The notes under the pieces: generated by a model
The model's input: the letters and a program-made list of their open reading frames with translations, nothing else
What the model was told of the DNA's origin: nothing
Databases searched by the model: none
Assembly (NCBI GenBank): GCA_026400435.1
Contig: JAPLOZ010000002.1
Location: 1-64,000, forward strand
Length of the DNA stretch: 64,000 nt
Direction of reading: 5' to 3'
DNA from: Hyphomicrobiales bacterium
GTDB taxonomy: Bacteria > Pseudomonadota > Alphaproteobacteria > Rhizobiales > Rhizobiaceae
Program-made: the position numbers and the translations under genes
Shown: positions 20,440 through 31,200 of the stretch, one piece after another
Layout of the letters: every line of letters begins with the position of its first letter
Position numbering within the stretch: position 1 is the first letter of the stretch

Positions 20440-21049
20440 CGCGGCGCTCGCGGGCGGCGCGTCGCATGTCGGCTTCATCTTCTTCCCGAAAAGCCCGCGC
20501 AATGTCGCTCCCGACGAGGCGGGCCGGCTCAGGCAGGCCGCGCTCGGGCGAGCCAAGGCGGTCGCCGTGAGCGTCGACGCAGACGATGTGATGCTCGACA
20601 CCATTGTCGCCGCCATGTCGCCCGACATGCTGCAGCTGCATGGCGACGAAACGCCAGAACGCGTTGCCGCGGTCAAGGCGCGCTACGGCCTGCCCGTCAT
20701 CAAGGCGTTTTCGATCCGCGACCACGCCGATCTCGCCCAGATCGAGCAATACCGTGGCGCCGCCGACCGGTTCCTGTTCGACGCCAAGCCGCCGAGGGGC
20801 GCCGAGCTGCCGGGCGGCAACGGCGTGCCGTTCGACTGGCGCGTGCTGGCGGCTCTCCCGTCCGTCACCGACTACATGCTGTCGGGCGGCCTCAACGCGG
20901 GCAACATCGGCGAAGCGCTGCGCCTGGTCAGCCCTGGCGGCATCGACATCTCGTCCGGCGTCGAAAGCTCCCCGGGCGTCAAGGATGCCGGGCTGATCCG
21001 GGACTTCTTCCGCGCCGTGGGCGAGGCGACCAAGAAAGACGCGGCCTGA
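20390..21049 (+). CDS. trpF: Phosphoribosylanthranilate isomerase
   Basis: The 219-residue enzyme of tryptophan synthesis converts N-(5'-phosphoribosyl)anthranilate to CdRP. It starts at the ATG at 20390: the family N-terminus MSLDIKICGIKTPEALDAAL begins there with the catalytic Cys8, so longer open readings are spurious. LQLHGDETPE, RFLFDAKPPRG and the C-terminal phosphate-binding GGIDISSGVESSPGVKD motif are intact. It heads the trpF-trpB-trpA group; trpB follows after 89 bases. Confidence 0.97.
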   Translation: MSLDIKICGIKTPEALDAALAGGASHVGFIFFPKSPRNVAPDEAGRLRQAALGRAKAVAVSVDADDVMLDTIVAAMSPDMLQLHGDETPERVAAVKARYGLPVIKAFSIRDHADLAQIEQYRGAADRFLFDAKPPRGAELPGGNGVPFDWRVLAALPSVTDYMLSGGLNAGNIGEALRLVSPGGIDISSGVESSPGVKDAGLIRDFFRAVGEATKKDAA

Positions 21050-21138
21050 ACCGATCCTGTTGCCATCCTCCCGCTTAAAAGGCTAAGCGAAAGGCGGATG
21101 GCGACCAGCCGCGCAGGGTCGCCGCAACGGGAACCGTC

Positions 21139-22389
21139 ATGAACAAGCCGATCGAGCCGAATTCCTTCCGCACCGGACCCGACGAACAGGGTATGTTCGG
21201 CATGTTCGGCGGGCGTTTCGTCGCCGAAACGCTGATGCCGCTGATCCTCGACCTGCAGGGCCATTGGGAGCATGCCAAGGCTGACCCGGCATACAAGGCC
21301 GAGGTGGCGCATCTCAACAAGCACTATACCGGCCGTCCGAGCCCGCTCTATTTCGCCGAGCGCCTGACCGATCATCTGCGTGAAGTTTCCGCGGCGAAGG
21401 GCCTCGGGGGCGGCGCCAAGATCTACTTCAAGCGCGACGAGCTGAACCACACCGGCTCGCACAAGATCAACAACTGCCTCGGCCAGATCCTGCTCGCCAA
21501 GCGCATGGGCAAGACCCGCATCATCGCCGAGACGGGCGCCGGCCAGCATGGCGTGGCCTCCGCCACCGTGGCGGCGCGCTTCGGCCTGCCCTGCGTCGTT
21601 TACATGGGCGCCACCGACGTGGAGCGGCAGGCGCCGAACGTCTTCCGCATGAAGCTGCTCGGGGCCGAGGTGGTGCCGGTGACCTCCGGCCACGGCACGC
21701 TGAAGGACGCCATGAACGAAGCGCTGCGCGACTGGGTCACAAACGTCGATGACACCTACTACATGATCGGCACCGCCGCCGGGCCGCATCCCTATCCCGA
21801 AATGGTGCGCGAACTCCAGTCGGTGATCGGCCGCGAGGCCAAGGAGCAGATGATGGAGGCCGAGGGCCGGCTGCCCGACATGCTGGTCGCGGCGGTTGGC
21901 GGCGGTTCCAACGCCATCGGGCTTTTCCATCCCTTCCTCGACGATCGCAGCGTCAGGATCGTCGGCGTGGAAGCAGGCGGCAAGGGGCTCGACGGCGAGG
22001 AGCATTGCGCCTCCCTGACTGCCGGGTCGCCGGGCGTCCTGCACGGCAACCGCACCTACCTGCTGCAGAACTCCGACGGCCAGATCATGGAAGGTCATTC
22101 GATCTCGGCCGGCCTCGACTACCCCGGCATCGGACCCGAGCATTCCTGGCTGAAGGATTCCGGTCGCGTCGAATACGTCCCGATCATGGACACGGAGGCG
22201 CTGGAGGCCTTCCAGCTGCTCACCCGGACCGAGGGCATCATCCCCGCGCTGGAGCCCGCGCATGCGCTTGCCGAAGTCATCAAGCGCGCGCCCCACATGC
22301 GCAAGGACGAGATCATCGTGATGAACCTGTGCGGACGCGGCGACAAGGACATCTTTACCGTCGGCAAGATTCTGGGCATGGGGCTTTGA
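21139..22389 (+). CDS. trpB: Tryptophan synthase beta chain
   Basis: The 416-residue PLP enzyme condenses indole and serine. The Schiff-base lysine is Lys109 in HTGSHKINN, and the phosphate-binding GGGSNA is at about 254-259. The [15 protein letters not shown]-terminal motif and [13 protein letters not shown] are typical of the TrpB1 type that works with TrpA. The length is normal. It is followed two bases later by trpA, consistent with translational coupling and the alpha2-beta2 complex. Confidence 0.98.
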   Translation: MNKPIEPNSFRTGPDEQGMFGMFGGRFVAETLMPLILDLQGHWEHAKADPAYKAEVAHLNKHYTGRPSPLYFAERLTDHLREVSAAKGLGGGAKIYFKRDELNHTGSHKINNCLGQILLAKRMGKTRIIAETGAGQHGVASATVAARFGLPCVVYMGATDVERQAPNVFRMKLLGAEVVPVTSGHGTLKDAMNEALRDWVTNVDDTYYMIGTAAGPHPYPEMVRELQSVIGREAKEQMMEAEGRLPDMLVAAVGGGSNAIGLFHPFLDDRSVRIVGVEAGGKGLDGEEHCASLTAGSPGVLHGNRTYLLQNSDGQIMEGHSISAGLDYPGIGPEHSWLKDSGRVEYVPIMDTEALEAFQLLTRTEGIIPALEPAHALAEVIKRAPHMRKDEIIVMNLCGRGDKDIFTVGKILGMGL

Positions 22390-22391
22390 GC

Positions 22392-23231
22392 ATGACCACG
22401 CGCATCGACCGCCGCTTGGCGCACTTGAAGTCCGAGGGCCGCCCGGCGCTCGTCACCTATTTCATGGGCGGCGATCCGGATTACGCCACGTCGCTGAAGA
22501 TCATGAAAGCGCTGCCAAAGGCCGGCAGCGACATCATCGAGCTCGGCATGCCGTTCTCCGATCCGATGGCCGACGGCCCGGCGATCCAGGCTGCCGGCCT
22601 GCGCGCCCTCAAGGCCGGCCAGACGCTGGCCAAGACGTTGCATATGGCCGCCGAGTTCCGCGCCGACGACGACGAAACGCCGATCGTGCTGATGGGCTAC
22701 TACAATCCGATCTACGTCTATGGCGTCGACCGTTTCCTCGCCGACGCCAGGGCGTCGGGCATCGACGGGCTGATCGTTGTCGACCTGCCGCCGGAGATGG
22801 ACGAGGAACTGTGCATCCCGGCGCTGAAGGCAGGCCTCAATTTCATCCGGCTTGCGACACCGACCACCGACGAGAAGCGCTTGCCCAAGGTGCTGCAGAA
22901 TACGTCCGGCTTCGTCTATTATGTGTCGATGACCGGCATCACCGGCTCGGCGCTTGCCGACACGACGAAAGTCGCGACCGCCGTCAAGCGTATCAAGTCG
23001 CACACGGCGCTGCCGGTCTGCGTCGGCTTCGGCGTCAAGACGGCGGAGCAGGCGCGCACGATCGGCGCTTCGGCCGACGGCGTGGTGGTCGGCACGGCGA
23101 TCGTCAACGCGGTTGCCAGCGTCATCGATCCCAAGGGCGGGCTGACGGCCGATCCGGCGGAAGCCGTGGCGACGCTGGTCAGCGGACTGGCGCAGGGCGT
23201 GCGCGGCGCCCGCCTTGTCGCGGCCGAATAG
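22392..23231 (+). CDS. trpA: Tryptophan synthase alpha chain
   Basis: The 279-residue enzyme releases indole from indole-3-glycerol phosphate and channels it to TrpB. Catalytic Glu50 ([12 protein letters not shown]) and Asp61 (MADGPAIQ) are present, as is the C-terminal phosphate-binding [11 protein letters not shown] and [11 protein letters not shown]. The start at 22392 gives the family N-terminus; the longer open frame from 22005 overlaps trpB and is spurious. accD follows after 35 bases. Confidence 0.98.
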   Translation: MTTRIDRRLAHLKSEGRPALVTYFMGGDPDYATSLKIMKALPKAGSDIIELGMPFSDPMADGPAIQAAGLRALKAGQTLAKTLHMAAEFRADDDETPIVLMGYYNPIYVYGVDRFLADARASGIDGLIVVDLPPEMDEELCIPALKAGLNFIRLATPTTDEKRLPKVLQNTSGFVYYVSMTGITGSALADTTKVATAVKRIKSHTALPVCVGFGVKTAEQARTIGASADGVVVGTAIVNAVASVIDPKGGLTADPAEAVATLVSGLAQGVRGARLVAAE

Positions 23232-23266
23232 TTTCCCCATCTTTCCCGAAACGGGATGTTTGACGC

Positions 23267-24193
23267 ATGAACTGGATCACCAATTTCGTCCGCCCGAAGA
23301 TCAATTCGATGCTCGGACGCCGGGATATGCCCGAAAACCTCTGGATCAAGGATCCCGAGAGCGGCGAGATGGTGTTCCACAAGGACCTCGAGGAAAACCA
23401 ATACGTCATCCCGTCGTCGGGCCATCACATGAAGGTTTCGGCCCGTGAGCGCCTGAAATTCTTCTTCGACAATGGTCAGTACGATCTCCTGGAGACACCC
23501 AAGGTTTTCATCGACCCGCTGAAATTCCGCGATGAAAAACGCTACACCGACCGGCTCAAGGAAGCCCGGACCAAGACCGGAATGGAGGATGCCATCCTCA
23601 GCGCGGCAGGATCGGTCGAGGGCCTGCCAATCATCGCCACCGTGCAGGACTTCGCGTTCTTGGGCGGATCGCTCGGCATGGCGGCCGGCGAGGCCATCGT
23701 GATTGCGTTCGAGACAGCGCTGGTCATGAAACGCCCGCTGGTGCTTTTTGCGGCATCGGGCGGCGCGCGCATGCAGGAGGGCATCCTGTCGCTGATGCAG
23801 CTGCCGCGCACCACCGTCGGCGTCGACCGGCTGAAGGAAGCCGGCCTGCCCTATATCGTCGTCATGACCAACCCGACGACCGGCGGCGTGACCGCGTCCT
23901 ACGCCATGCTCGGCGACGTGCACATCGCCGAGCCCGGCGCGCTGATCGGGTTTGCCGGCCCGCGCGTGATCGAGCAGACGATACGCGAAAAACTGCCCGA
24001 GGGCTTCCAGCGCTCCGAATACCTGATGGAGCACGGCATGGTCGACATGGTGGTGTCGCGCCTCGAATTGCGGGCGACCATCGCGCGGCTGCTCAAGATC
24101 CTGCTCAAGACACCGATGCCGGCGGTCGCTACCGAGCCAGAGATCCTGCCGCCCGCAGCGCTCGCGGCGCCAGAGTCGCGGCCTCGCGCGTGA
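23267..24193 (+). CDS. accD: Acetyl-CoA carboxylase carboxyltransferase subunit beta
   Basis: The 308-residue subunit works with AccA to move CO2 from carboxybiotin to acetyl-CoA. The crotonase-like core is intact: [20 protein letters not shown]-type ([12 protein letters not shown]), [16 protein letters not shown] and [21 protein letters not shown] (quoted in part). The N-terminal region corresponding to the zinc ribbon ([20 protein letters not shown]) lacks all four cysteines known from E. coli AccD. It lies between trpA and folC, the common alphaproteobacterial order. Confidence 0.96.
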   Translation: MNWITNFVRPKINSMLGRRDMPENLWIKDPESGEMVFHKDLEENQYVIPSSGHHMKVSARERLKFFFDNGQYDLLETPKVFIDPLKFRDEKRYTDRLKEARTKTGMEDAILSAAGSVEGLPIIATVQDFAFLGGSLGMAAGEAIVIAFETALVMKRPLVLFAASGGARMQEGILSLMQLPRTTVGVDRLKEAGLPYIVVMTNPTTGGVTASYAMLGDVHIAEPGALIGFAGPRVIEQTIREKLPEGFQRSEYLMEHGMVDMVVSRLELRATIARLLKILLKTPMPAVATEPEILPPAALAAPESRPRA

Positions 24194-24292
24194 TTCGGGC
24201 GACATAGAGCGGCGCATCGGATCATTGTGCAATTTCGCCCGCCGGGACTATCCTGAGCGGCTCTCTCCGGCAATTCCGGCCCTGGGACATTC

Positions 24293-25624
24293 ATGACAAC
24301 GCTTCTCGCCGACCGCGAAATCGACCGCCTGATGGCGCTGCACCCGAAGGGCTACGACCTTTCGCTCGACCGCGTGACCCGGCTGCTCGACCGGCTCGGT
24401 AACCCGCAGCGCCGCCTGCCGCCGGTGATCCACATTGCCGGCACCAACGGCAAGGGTTCGGCGGCGGCGTTCTCGCGCGCGCTGCTCGAGGAGGCGGGCT
24501 ACCGCGTGCATGTCCACACCTCGCCGCATCTGGTGCACTGGCATGAGCGTTACCGGCTCGCTGGCAAGGACGGCGGACGGCTGGTCGACGATGAATTGCT
24601 GGCCCGGACCATCGCGCGAGTGGCCGACGCCAATCGCGGCGAGACGATCACCGTCTTCGAGATCCTGACCGCAGTTACCTTCCTGTTGTTTTCGGAACAC
24701 CCTGCCGACGCGGCGATCATCGAGGTCGGGCTCGGAGGACGCTTCGACGCGACCAACGTCATCGAAAGCCCCGCCGTCTCTCTTATCATGCCGGTGTCGC
24801 TCGACCACGAAGCCTATCTCGGCGACCGGGTTGAACTCATTGCGGCGGAAAAAGCCGGCATCATCAAGCCCGGCTGCCCGGTCGTCGTCGGGGCGCAGGA
24901 GACAGAGGCGGCGCAGACCGTGCTGATCGAGACCGCCGACAGGCTCGATTGTCCCGTCTTCGTCTACGGCCAGGATTTCCTTGCCTATGAGGAGAACGGC
25001 CGCATGGTCTATCAGGACGAGGACGGCCTCATGGACCTGCCTTCTCCTGTCCTGCCGGGGCGTCACCAATACGCCAATGCCGCCGCCTCGATCGCCGCCG
25101 TGCGGACGGCCGGTTTCGAGATCGGCCCCGAGGCAGCAGAACGCGCCATGCGCAGCGTGTCCTGGCCGGGCCGCATGCAGCGGTTGCAGAAGGGCAAGCT
25201 GGCCGATCTTGCGCCGGCCGGCGCGGAGATCTGGCTGGACGGTGGCCACAATCCCGGCGCCGGCATTGTCGTCGCCGAGGCGATCGTCGAGCAGGAAGAG
25301 AAGCAGCCGCGCCCGCTTTTCCTCATCTGCGGCATGATCAACACAAAGGACCAGACCGGCTATTTCCGTGCTTTCGAGGGCATGGTCAGGCACGTCTACA
25401 CGGTGCCGGTCAGCCTTTCGGACGCTGGCGTTCCCAATGTCGAACTGGCGATCCGCGCCGAGGAGGCCGGCCTGTCGGCCGAACCCGTGGCGTCGGTCGC
25501 CAACGCGCTGATGCTGCTGCGCGACACATGGGACGACGAAGAGATCGCGCCGAGGATCCTGATCGGCGGCTCGCTCTATCTGGCGGGGTCGGTTCTCGCC
25601 GAGAACGGCACCCCGCCGCAATAG
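24293..25624 (+). CDS. folC: Bifunctional dihydrofolate synthase / folylpolyglutamate synthase
   Basis: The 443-residue Mur-ligase-fold enzyme joins dihydropteroate to glutamate and adds further glutamates. The ATP loop GTNGKGS is at residues 50-56. The central SLDHEAYLGD region and the C-terminal LDGGHNPGAG motif (about 314-323) are present. A C-terminal Mur-ligase domain reaches the end. It is the last gene of the trpFBA-accD-folC group. Downstream is a 213-base gap containing an 11-C homopolymer. Confidence 0.96.
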   Translation: MTTLLADREIDRLMALHPKGYDLSLDRVTRLLDRLGNPQRRLPPVIHIAGTNGKGSAAAFSRALLEEAGYRVHVHTSPHLVHWHERYRLAGKDGGRLVDDELLARTIARVADANRGETITVFEILTAVTFLLFSEHPADAAIIEVGLGGRFDATNVIESPAVSLIMPVSLDHEAYLGDRVELIAAEKAGIIKPGCPVVVGAQETEAAQTVLIETADRLDCPVFVYGQDFLAYEENGRMVYQDEDGLMDLPSPVLPGRHQYANAAASIAAVRTAGFEIGPEAAERAMRSVSWPGRMQRLQKGKLADLAPAGAEIWLDGGHNPGAGIVVAEAIVEQEEKQPRPLFLICGMINTKDQTGYFRAFEGMVRHVYTVPVSLSDAGVPNVELAIRAEEAGLSAEPVASVANALMLLRDTWDDEEIAPRILIGGSLYLAGSVLAENGTPPQ

Positions 25625-25658
25625 AGCGTCTCAAAGGCTGGATTGGATCGTCCAGACG

Positions 25659-25669
25659 CCCCCCCCCCC
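25659..25669. repeat. Homopolymeric tract of 11 C
   Basis: A run of eleven cytosines lies in the 213-base gap between folC (ends 25624) and the DGPF/YCII gene (starts 25838). The rest of this gap shows no gene. It may be a slippage-prone tract or a base-calling artefact. Confidence 0.8.
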
Positions 25670-25837
25670 GCGATCGAGCAAACCGGACTGTTTCAAGCCA
25701 ACGTCGGAGCGCTCAGCAGGCCGCTTGCGCCGGATGGCGATCGGCGCAAAAATTTCCGTGGCATTGTCGATTGCCGGGCAGCCGAAGCGACATTGGCGCA
25801 GGTCGCAAGACTGCGGCTGCGAAAACAGGAGATTTCC

Positions 25838-26188
25838 ATGCAGTATGCGTTGCTCATCCACCTCGACGACGCGCCTTTCGTCGCCGCCACCAACGAACAG
25901 CGCGACCAGATGACCGCGCCCTACATGGCCTACAACGAAGCGCTGATAAAGGCAGGCGCGATGGTGTCGGGCGAACGCCTCAAGCCCGCGACCACGGCGA
26001 CCGTCGTCAAGGTGCGCGACGACAAGACCGAGGTCCTCGACGGGCCGTTCGCCGACACCAAGGAGCAGCTCGCCGGCTTCTACATCATCGAGGCGCCGGA
26101 CATGGACGCGGCGATCAAATGGGCAGCGCGCTGCCCCGGAGCCGGCCATGGAACCGTCGAAGTGCGGCCGGTCTGGCAGACGCGCTGA
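25838..26188 (+). CDS. YCII-related DGPF-domain protein
   Basis: The 116-residue ferredoxin-like fold protein begins MQYALLIHLDDAPF and contains the name-giving VLDGPFADTKEQLAGFYIIE (about residues 66-85). The ATG at 25838 has AGGAGA five bases upstream; an open frame from 25643 is not needed. It directly abuts an ECF42-type sigma factor. DGPF proteins are the conserved genomic partners, and known targets, of ECF42 sigma factors in several bacteria. Their biochemical role is unclear. Confidence 0.92.
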   Translation: MQYALLIHLDDAPFVAATNEQRDQMTAPYMAYNEALIKAGAMVSGERLKPATTATVVKVRDDKTEVLDGPFADTKEQLAGFYIIEAPDMDAAIKWAARCPGAGHGTVEVRPVWQTR

Positions 26189-27439
26189 GTGACGGAAGCG
26201 GGTGCAGCTCTCGACGCGCGCGCCGCTGCCGAGGCGGTGGCGAGGGCCAGCTACGGCAAGTTGGTCGCGCTGCTTGCCGCCCGCACGCGCGATGTCGCCG
26301 TCGCCGAGGACGCGCTGGCGGAAGCCTTTACGGCCGCGCTTGTCCAATGGCCAACGAGCGGCGTACCCGCAAAGCCGGTTGCCTGGCTGCTGTCGGTTGC
26401 AAGGCGAAGGGGGATCGACGCGATGCGCCGCCGGCGCACCGCGACCGACTCGCGCCAGCATCTCGAGCTGCTCGCGGAGGAAGCGGAGTCCCGCATGGAT
26501 GACGATATCCCCGACGAGCGGCTCAGGCTGATCTTCGCCTGCGCCCATCCTGCCATCGACCGCGGCGTGCGCGCAGCACTCATCCTGCAGACAGTGCTGG
26601 GGGTCGATGCTGCCACGATCGCTTCGGCATTTCTCGTCTCGCCCTCGACGATGGCCCAGCGTCTGGTGCGCGCCAAAGCACGCATAAGGGAGGCAGGCAT
26701 ACCCTTCCGGGTTCCCGAACGCGCGGAACTGGGCGAACGCCTGTCGGCAGTGCTGGAAGCCATATACGCAGCCTACTCGGAAGGCTGGGGCGACCCGTCC
26801 GGACTGGATAGCCGGCGTACGAACCTCGCCGGCGAGGCGATCTGGCTCGGCAGGCTGGTGTCGGCTCTGATGCCGGATGAGGCCGAGGCGCAGTCGCTTG
26901 TCGCGCTGATGCTGTTTGCTGAGGCGCGGCGCGGCGCACGACGCGACCCCGATGGCAACTATGTGCCGCTCGGCGATCAGGACACCTCGTTGTGGGACAA
27001 CAGGATGATCGACGAAGCCGAGGCGCGACTGATGACGGCGAGCGGCCTTTCGGGAGACGAAGGGATCGGAAGATACCAGCTTGAAGCGGCGATCCAGGCG
27101 GTACATGCGGCGCGTCGGGTGATCGGACGCACCGACTGGCCGGCGCTTGCAACGCTCTACCATGCACTGGCGCTTGTCTCGGCGTCGCCCGCGGTCGCCG
27201 TCAGCCGCGCAGTCGCGCTGGCGGCAATCGAGGGGCCACGCGCGGCGCTCGGCGAACTCGACCGGATCGCTCCCGACAGGCGGCTGGCCGACTACCAGCC
27301 CTATTGGGCTACCAGAGCCAGGTTGCTCGCAGATCTCGGCGAAAGCGACGCTGCCCGCGCCGCCTACGACCGCGCCATCGGGCTGGAACGCGATCCGGCG
27401 GTGCGGCGCTTCCTCACCGGCCAGCGTGGCGCGGCCTAG
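26189..27439 (+). CDS. ECF sigma factor of the ECF42 type with C-terminal extension (DUF6596/TPR-like)
   Basis: The 416-residue protein has a GTG start immediately after the DGPF stop. An N-terminal sigma-2 region (about 15-85, with VARRRGIDAMRRRR) and sigma-4 region (about 110-165, with ASAFLVSPSTMAQRLVRAKA) are followed by a 230-residue helical extension typical of ECF42. This includes YAAYSEGWGDPSGLD, LMLFAEARRGAR and a TPR-like end. No anti-sigma factor is adjacent, which fits ECF42, where control is thought to involve the C-terminal domain itself. Confidence 0.92.
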   Translation: MTEAGAALDARAAAEAVARASYGKLVALLAARTRDVAVAEDALAEAFTAALVQWPTSGVPAKPVAWLLSVARRRGIDAMRRRRTATDSRQHLELLAEEAESRMDDDIPDERLRLIFACAHPAIDRGVRAALILQTVLGVDAATIASAFLVSPSTMAQRLVRAKARIREAGIPFRVPERAELGERLSAVLEAIYAAYSEGWGDPSGLDSRRTNLAGEAIWLGRLVSALMPDEAEAQSLVALMLFAEARRGARRDPDGNYVPLGDQDTSLWDNRMIDEAEARLMTASGLSGDEGIGRYQLEAAIQAVHAARRVIGRTDWPALATLYHALALVSASPAVAVSRAVALAAIEGPRAALGELDRIAPDRRLADYQPYWATRARLLADLGESDAARAAYDRAIGLERDPAVRRFLTGQRGAA

Positions 27440-27441
27440 TC

Positions 27442-27723
27442 CTATTTCAGCTCGATTTCGATGAAGACATATTCGCCGTCATTGGCGCTGATGACGTCAT
27501 GCTCGACGCCTTCCTTGCGGAAATAGGGTGCGCCCCTCGTCATCTCGGCGAAGCTGTCGCCATCCTTGGTGGCAATCCTGAGCTTGCCGTCCATCATTGG
27601 CACCACGACATAGTCGTGGCCGTGCCGGTGCCAACCCGTATTGTCGCCGGGCTGAAAGCGATATTCGGTGACGATGACACGCTCGTTCTCTATGAGTGTG
27701 GTCGCCTTGGCCGATCCCGTCAT
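27442..27723 (-). CDS. Single-domain cupin protein
   Basis: The 93-residue protein is a compact cupin: motif 1 is GDNTGWHRHGHDYVVVPMMDGKL, with two metal-ligand-like histidines (quoted in part), and motif 2 is the C-terminal GVEHDVISANDGEYVFIEIE with one histidine. It converges on the ECF42 gene, two bases from its stop, and lies downstream of trxA past a strong terminator. The function is unknown. Confidence 0.85.
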   Translation of the reverse strand: MTGSAKATTLIENERVIVTEYRFQPGDNTGWHRHGHDYVVVPMMDGKLRIATKDGDSFAEMTRGAPYFRKEGVEHDVISANDGEYVFIEIELK

Positions 27724-27802
27724 GGCAGCATCTCCTGTTTCCCCATTTGTGAAACAAGCGGCCTGCCGCGGCTACAGCCAAAGGCCAGAAAACAGCGCGC
27801 CA

Positions 27803-27831
27803 ACAAAAAACCCGGCGCTAAGGCCGGGTTT
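27803..27831 (-). terminator. Rho-independent terminator of trxA
   Basis: On the minus strand AACCCGGC and GCCGGGTT form an 8-bp stem with a six-base loop, followed by TTTTTG. It lies about 22 bases after the trxA stop. The opposite strand also ends in a short T-run, so it could work in both directions. Confidence 0.9.
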
Positions 27832-27852
27832 TCGGTTCGTAACCAGAGACAG

Positions 27853-28176
27853 TCAGGCGACGTTGCCGCCGATCCAGTGCGACAAAGCGGTCTTGGGCAG
27901 TGCGCCAACCTTGATGTCGGCGACTTCGCCGCCCTTGAAGATCATGAGGGTTGGGATGGAGCGCACGCCGAACTGCGCTGCGAGTTCCGGATTCTCGTCG
28001 ATGTTGAGCTTCGTGATCTTGACCTTGCCGGCCATTTCCTTGGCGATCTCCTCGAGCGAGGGGCCGATCATCTTGCACGGCCCGCACCATTCCGCCCAGA
28101 AATCCACGACCACTGGCTCAGAAGCCTCCAGAACGTCGCTCTTGAAGTTGTTCTTGTCGACCTTGACGGTAGCCAT
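27853..28176 (-). CDS. trxA: Thioredoxin
   Basis: The 107-residue cytosolic disulphide reductase has active site WCGPC at residues 30-34 and the cis-proline region [14 protein letters not shown] at about 71-84. Length and fold are those of Trx1. It lies 71 bases downstream of addA, a gene order common in rhizobia, and ends at a strong terminator. It may have its own promoter in the short gap or be read from the divL-addA unit. Confidence 0.97.
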   Translation of the reverse strand: MATVKVDKNNFKSDVLEASEPVVVDFWAEWCGPCKMIGPSLEEIAKEMAGKVKITKLNIDENPELAAQFGVRSIPTLMIFKGGEVADIKVGALPKTALSHWIGGNVA

Positions 28177-28247
28177 GGGGAGAGCCTTTCGAATTTCGTT
28201 TCGCTACATGTGGTGGTGGACCTTGCGGTCTTCAAGCAGCGTTTGTG

Positions 28248-31200
28248 TCACGCGCCAGTGAGTCGGGCAAGCGTCAGTCGGGCAAGCGCCTCGTCGAGCG
28301 CTGTATCCGGCAAAGCCATCAACCGGGGCGCTTCGGTGAACAAAAGGGCAGCGCCCACCGTCCTGCCCGGATAGAGCGGCGCAAGCAGGGCCCGGTAGAG
28401 CGCAAGCTGCAGGACATAGGCGTCCGGAACCTCCGCCAGGGAGGCGGGAGGCGGGCGGTTCGTCTTGTAGTCGACGACGAGCACTTCGTTCCCCGTCACC
28501 GCCAGCCGGTCGATCTTGCCCGACACGAGGCGCTTGCGGCCAAGCACTTCGACCTCGCCCATGACAGCCACTTCGGCCCGCGACCCAGGCGCAAAGACCG
28601 CCGCGAAGCGGGCGTCGTCCAAAAGCGCCTCCACCTTGTCCCACGCCGCATCGCGGTCGCCTTCGGGCCAGTCGGCGACCGCCCGTTCGAGGTAGCGGCG
28701 GGCTGCTGCGGCGCGTGCCTCTCGCGGCATTTCCGGCAAGACCTGCAACAGCTTGTGGATCGCCGAGCCGCGCGCCGCCGCGAAACCGGGTTCGTCCTGG
28801 CCGTCCAGCACCGGCGAGCGGCCCGAGATCACCGGTTCCGGGGCGGCGTCGATCAGCAGCGACGCACCGGACGGCGACAGCGGGCGCGGCAGGTCGTCTT
28901 CCCCAGCCAGCGGCTTGAACGAGGGCAGCGCCGCGCCCGGCTTTGATGCAAGTTCAAAATCCGGCGCGTCGTCAGCGACCGGAGGCAGCCGCGCGCTGCG
29001 GTAGCGGTAGACGGTCTCGCCGGTAGCCGGGTGCACGCGCTCCTCGGTGTCGTCTATGCCGACCAGCGCGCGGCTGACGATCGAGTGCCAGGTCGCGGCG
29101 TTGCGCGCCAGCTTGCCGTGATAGCCGCAGACGATCAGCCGGTCTTCGGCCCGCGTCATCCCGACATAAAGCAGGCGGCGGTACTCGTCGTCGGCGCTGT
29201 CCTTGACGCGGCCGGCCGCCTCCTTGGAGAAGCCGTTGGCGATTTGCGCAGACGAGCGCCACAGATAGCCACGGCCGCCGTCCCCCCGAAGCGCGAACGG
29301 CATCAGCCGCGGCAAATGCTGTTCGCTGAACGGCGCGGCCCCGCCGTCGACCAGAAACACCACCGGCGCCTCCAGCCCCTTGGCGGCATGCACCGTCATG
29401 ATGCGCACCTCGTTGCGGCCCTGGTCCATCTCGCGCTTGATTTCGGGGCCGGCGCTCTCGAGCGTTGCGAGGAACGCCTCCAGGCCTGGCAGGCCCGTGC
29501 GTTCCTCCGCCAGGCAGAAGCTCAGGAATTCATCCAGGATGTCGCCGGCTTCATGGCCAAGCCGGGCTATCATCCTGCCACGCACGCCATCCCTGCCCAG
29601 AATTGAGGAATAGAATTCGAAGACGGGCTTGAACGCGGCTTCGCCCGCCCAGCGGTCGAGCGCGGCGACCACGCCCGACAGAAGCAGGTCGTCTTTCGCC
29701 GCCAGGCTGAGCGATTCGCCCAGAGAACGGCGGCCAGGCCGACCGGCCGCCAGTTCAAACAGCATGTCCTCGGTGATCGCGAAGATCGGGCCGCGCAGCA
29801 CGGCTGCAAGCGACAGGTCGTCCTGCGGCTGCAGCAGGAATCGGCCGAGCGCGGCCAGATCCTGCACCGCGATGTGGGCGGGAAGGCTCAGCCGGTCGGC
29901 GCCCGCCACCGGCACATGCTTGTCCTTCAGGCTGCGCGACAGGGCATGCACGAAACGGTCGCGCTTGCGCACCAGCACCATGACGTCGCCCGGCGTGAGC
30001 TTGCGCCCCTTGCCCTCGATGATCTCGCCGTGGTCCAGCCAGTGCTTGATGGTCCTGGCAACCGCTTCGGCCACCACGACGGCGGGCGCCTGCGCATGGT
30101 CGACAGGCAGCGTCCAGTCGTCGGGCTCGTCGACCGCATCTGTACCGACCGACGGCCAGACCTCGACATAGCCGGGCTCGTTGTCGCGAATTGCGTCGTG
30201 CCGCACCGGATTGACGTCATGCGTGATGCCACGTCTTGCCTCGTCGCTGGCAAAGACGCGATCGACGGCATGCAGCACGTCGTTGGTCGAGCGGAAGGAT
30301 AGCGTCAGGCGGACGCGCTCGAAGCTCGCATTCGCCTCGCGCACGCGTTTGGCGAATTCGATGCCGGTTTCGTTGAAGGACTCCGGCGACGCTCCCTGGA
30401 ACGAGTAGATCGACTGTTTCTCGTCGCCGACCGCAAAGATCGTGCGCCTTGCATTGTCGCGCGCGCCGAGCCCGACGAAGAACTCCTCCGCCAGCCGCCT
30501 AACGACGCTCCACTGGTCCGGGCTGGTGTCCTGCGCTTCGTCGAGCAGGATGTGGTCGATGCCCTGGTCGAGCTTGTACTGCACCCATGCGCCGGCGTCC
30601 TCGCGCGCAAGAAGCCGCACGGTCCTTGTGATGAGGTCATTGAAGTCGAGGTAGCCGCGGCCCGATTTCAATTGTTCGTAGCGCGCGATCAGCCAGTCGG
30701 CGATAGTCAGTGCGGCGCGGGTCCCCTCCAGCATGCGAAACAGCGCCACCCTGTCGGAAACCGCCATGACGGCGTCAACGGCCAGCCGGTAGCGTTCGGC
30801 AAGATCCGGAATGGCGGCATGCAGCGCCTTGGTGAAGGCTTTTGCCGGATCGTATGCTTCGCCGTCCGCCTTCAGAAAACCTTCGCCAAGCAACCTCAGG
30901 CGGCGCACCGGATCGTGTTCGCCGAAAGCGTCGATGAGCGCCGGCAGCATGTTCTTGATGACGAATCTTGCATTCGTGACCAGCGTGGCCTCGCGAAAGG
31001 TCTCGAAAATGTCGGTGGAGAAGCCGGGCAGCGGCCAGACCGAACCGGCGATATCGGCGGCCGTGTCGCGCAGTTCGAAATCGAACTCCTCAAACAGGGC
31101 GGCATAGCTCCCGGTGTCGCCGCCCAGCCTATCGATGAAATCGCGCAGGCCGTCGCGTTTGCTGACAATCTCCTTCAACAGCAGGTCAAGCCCAAACTCG

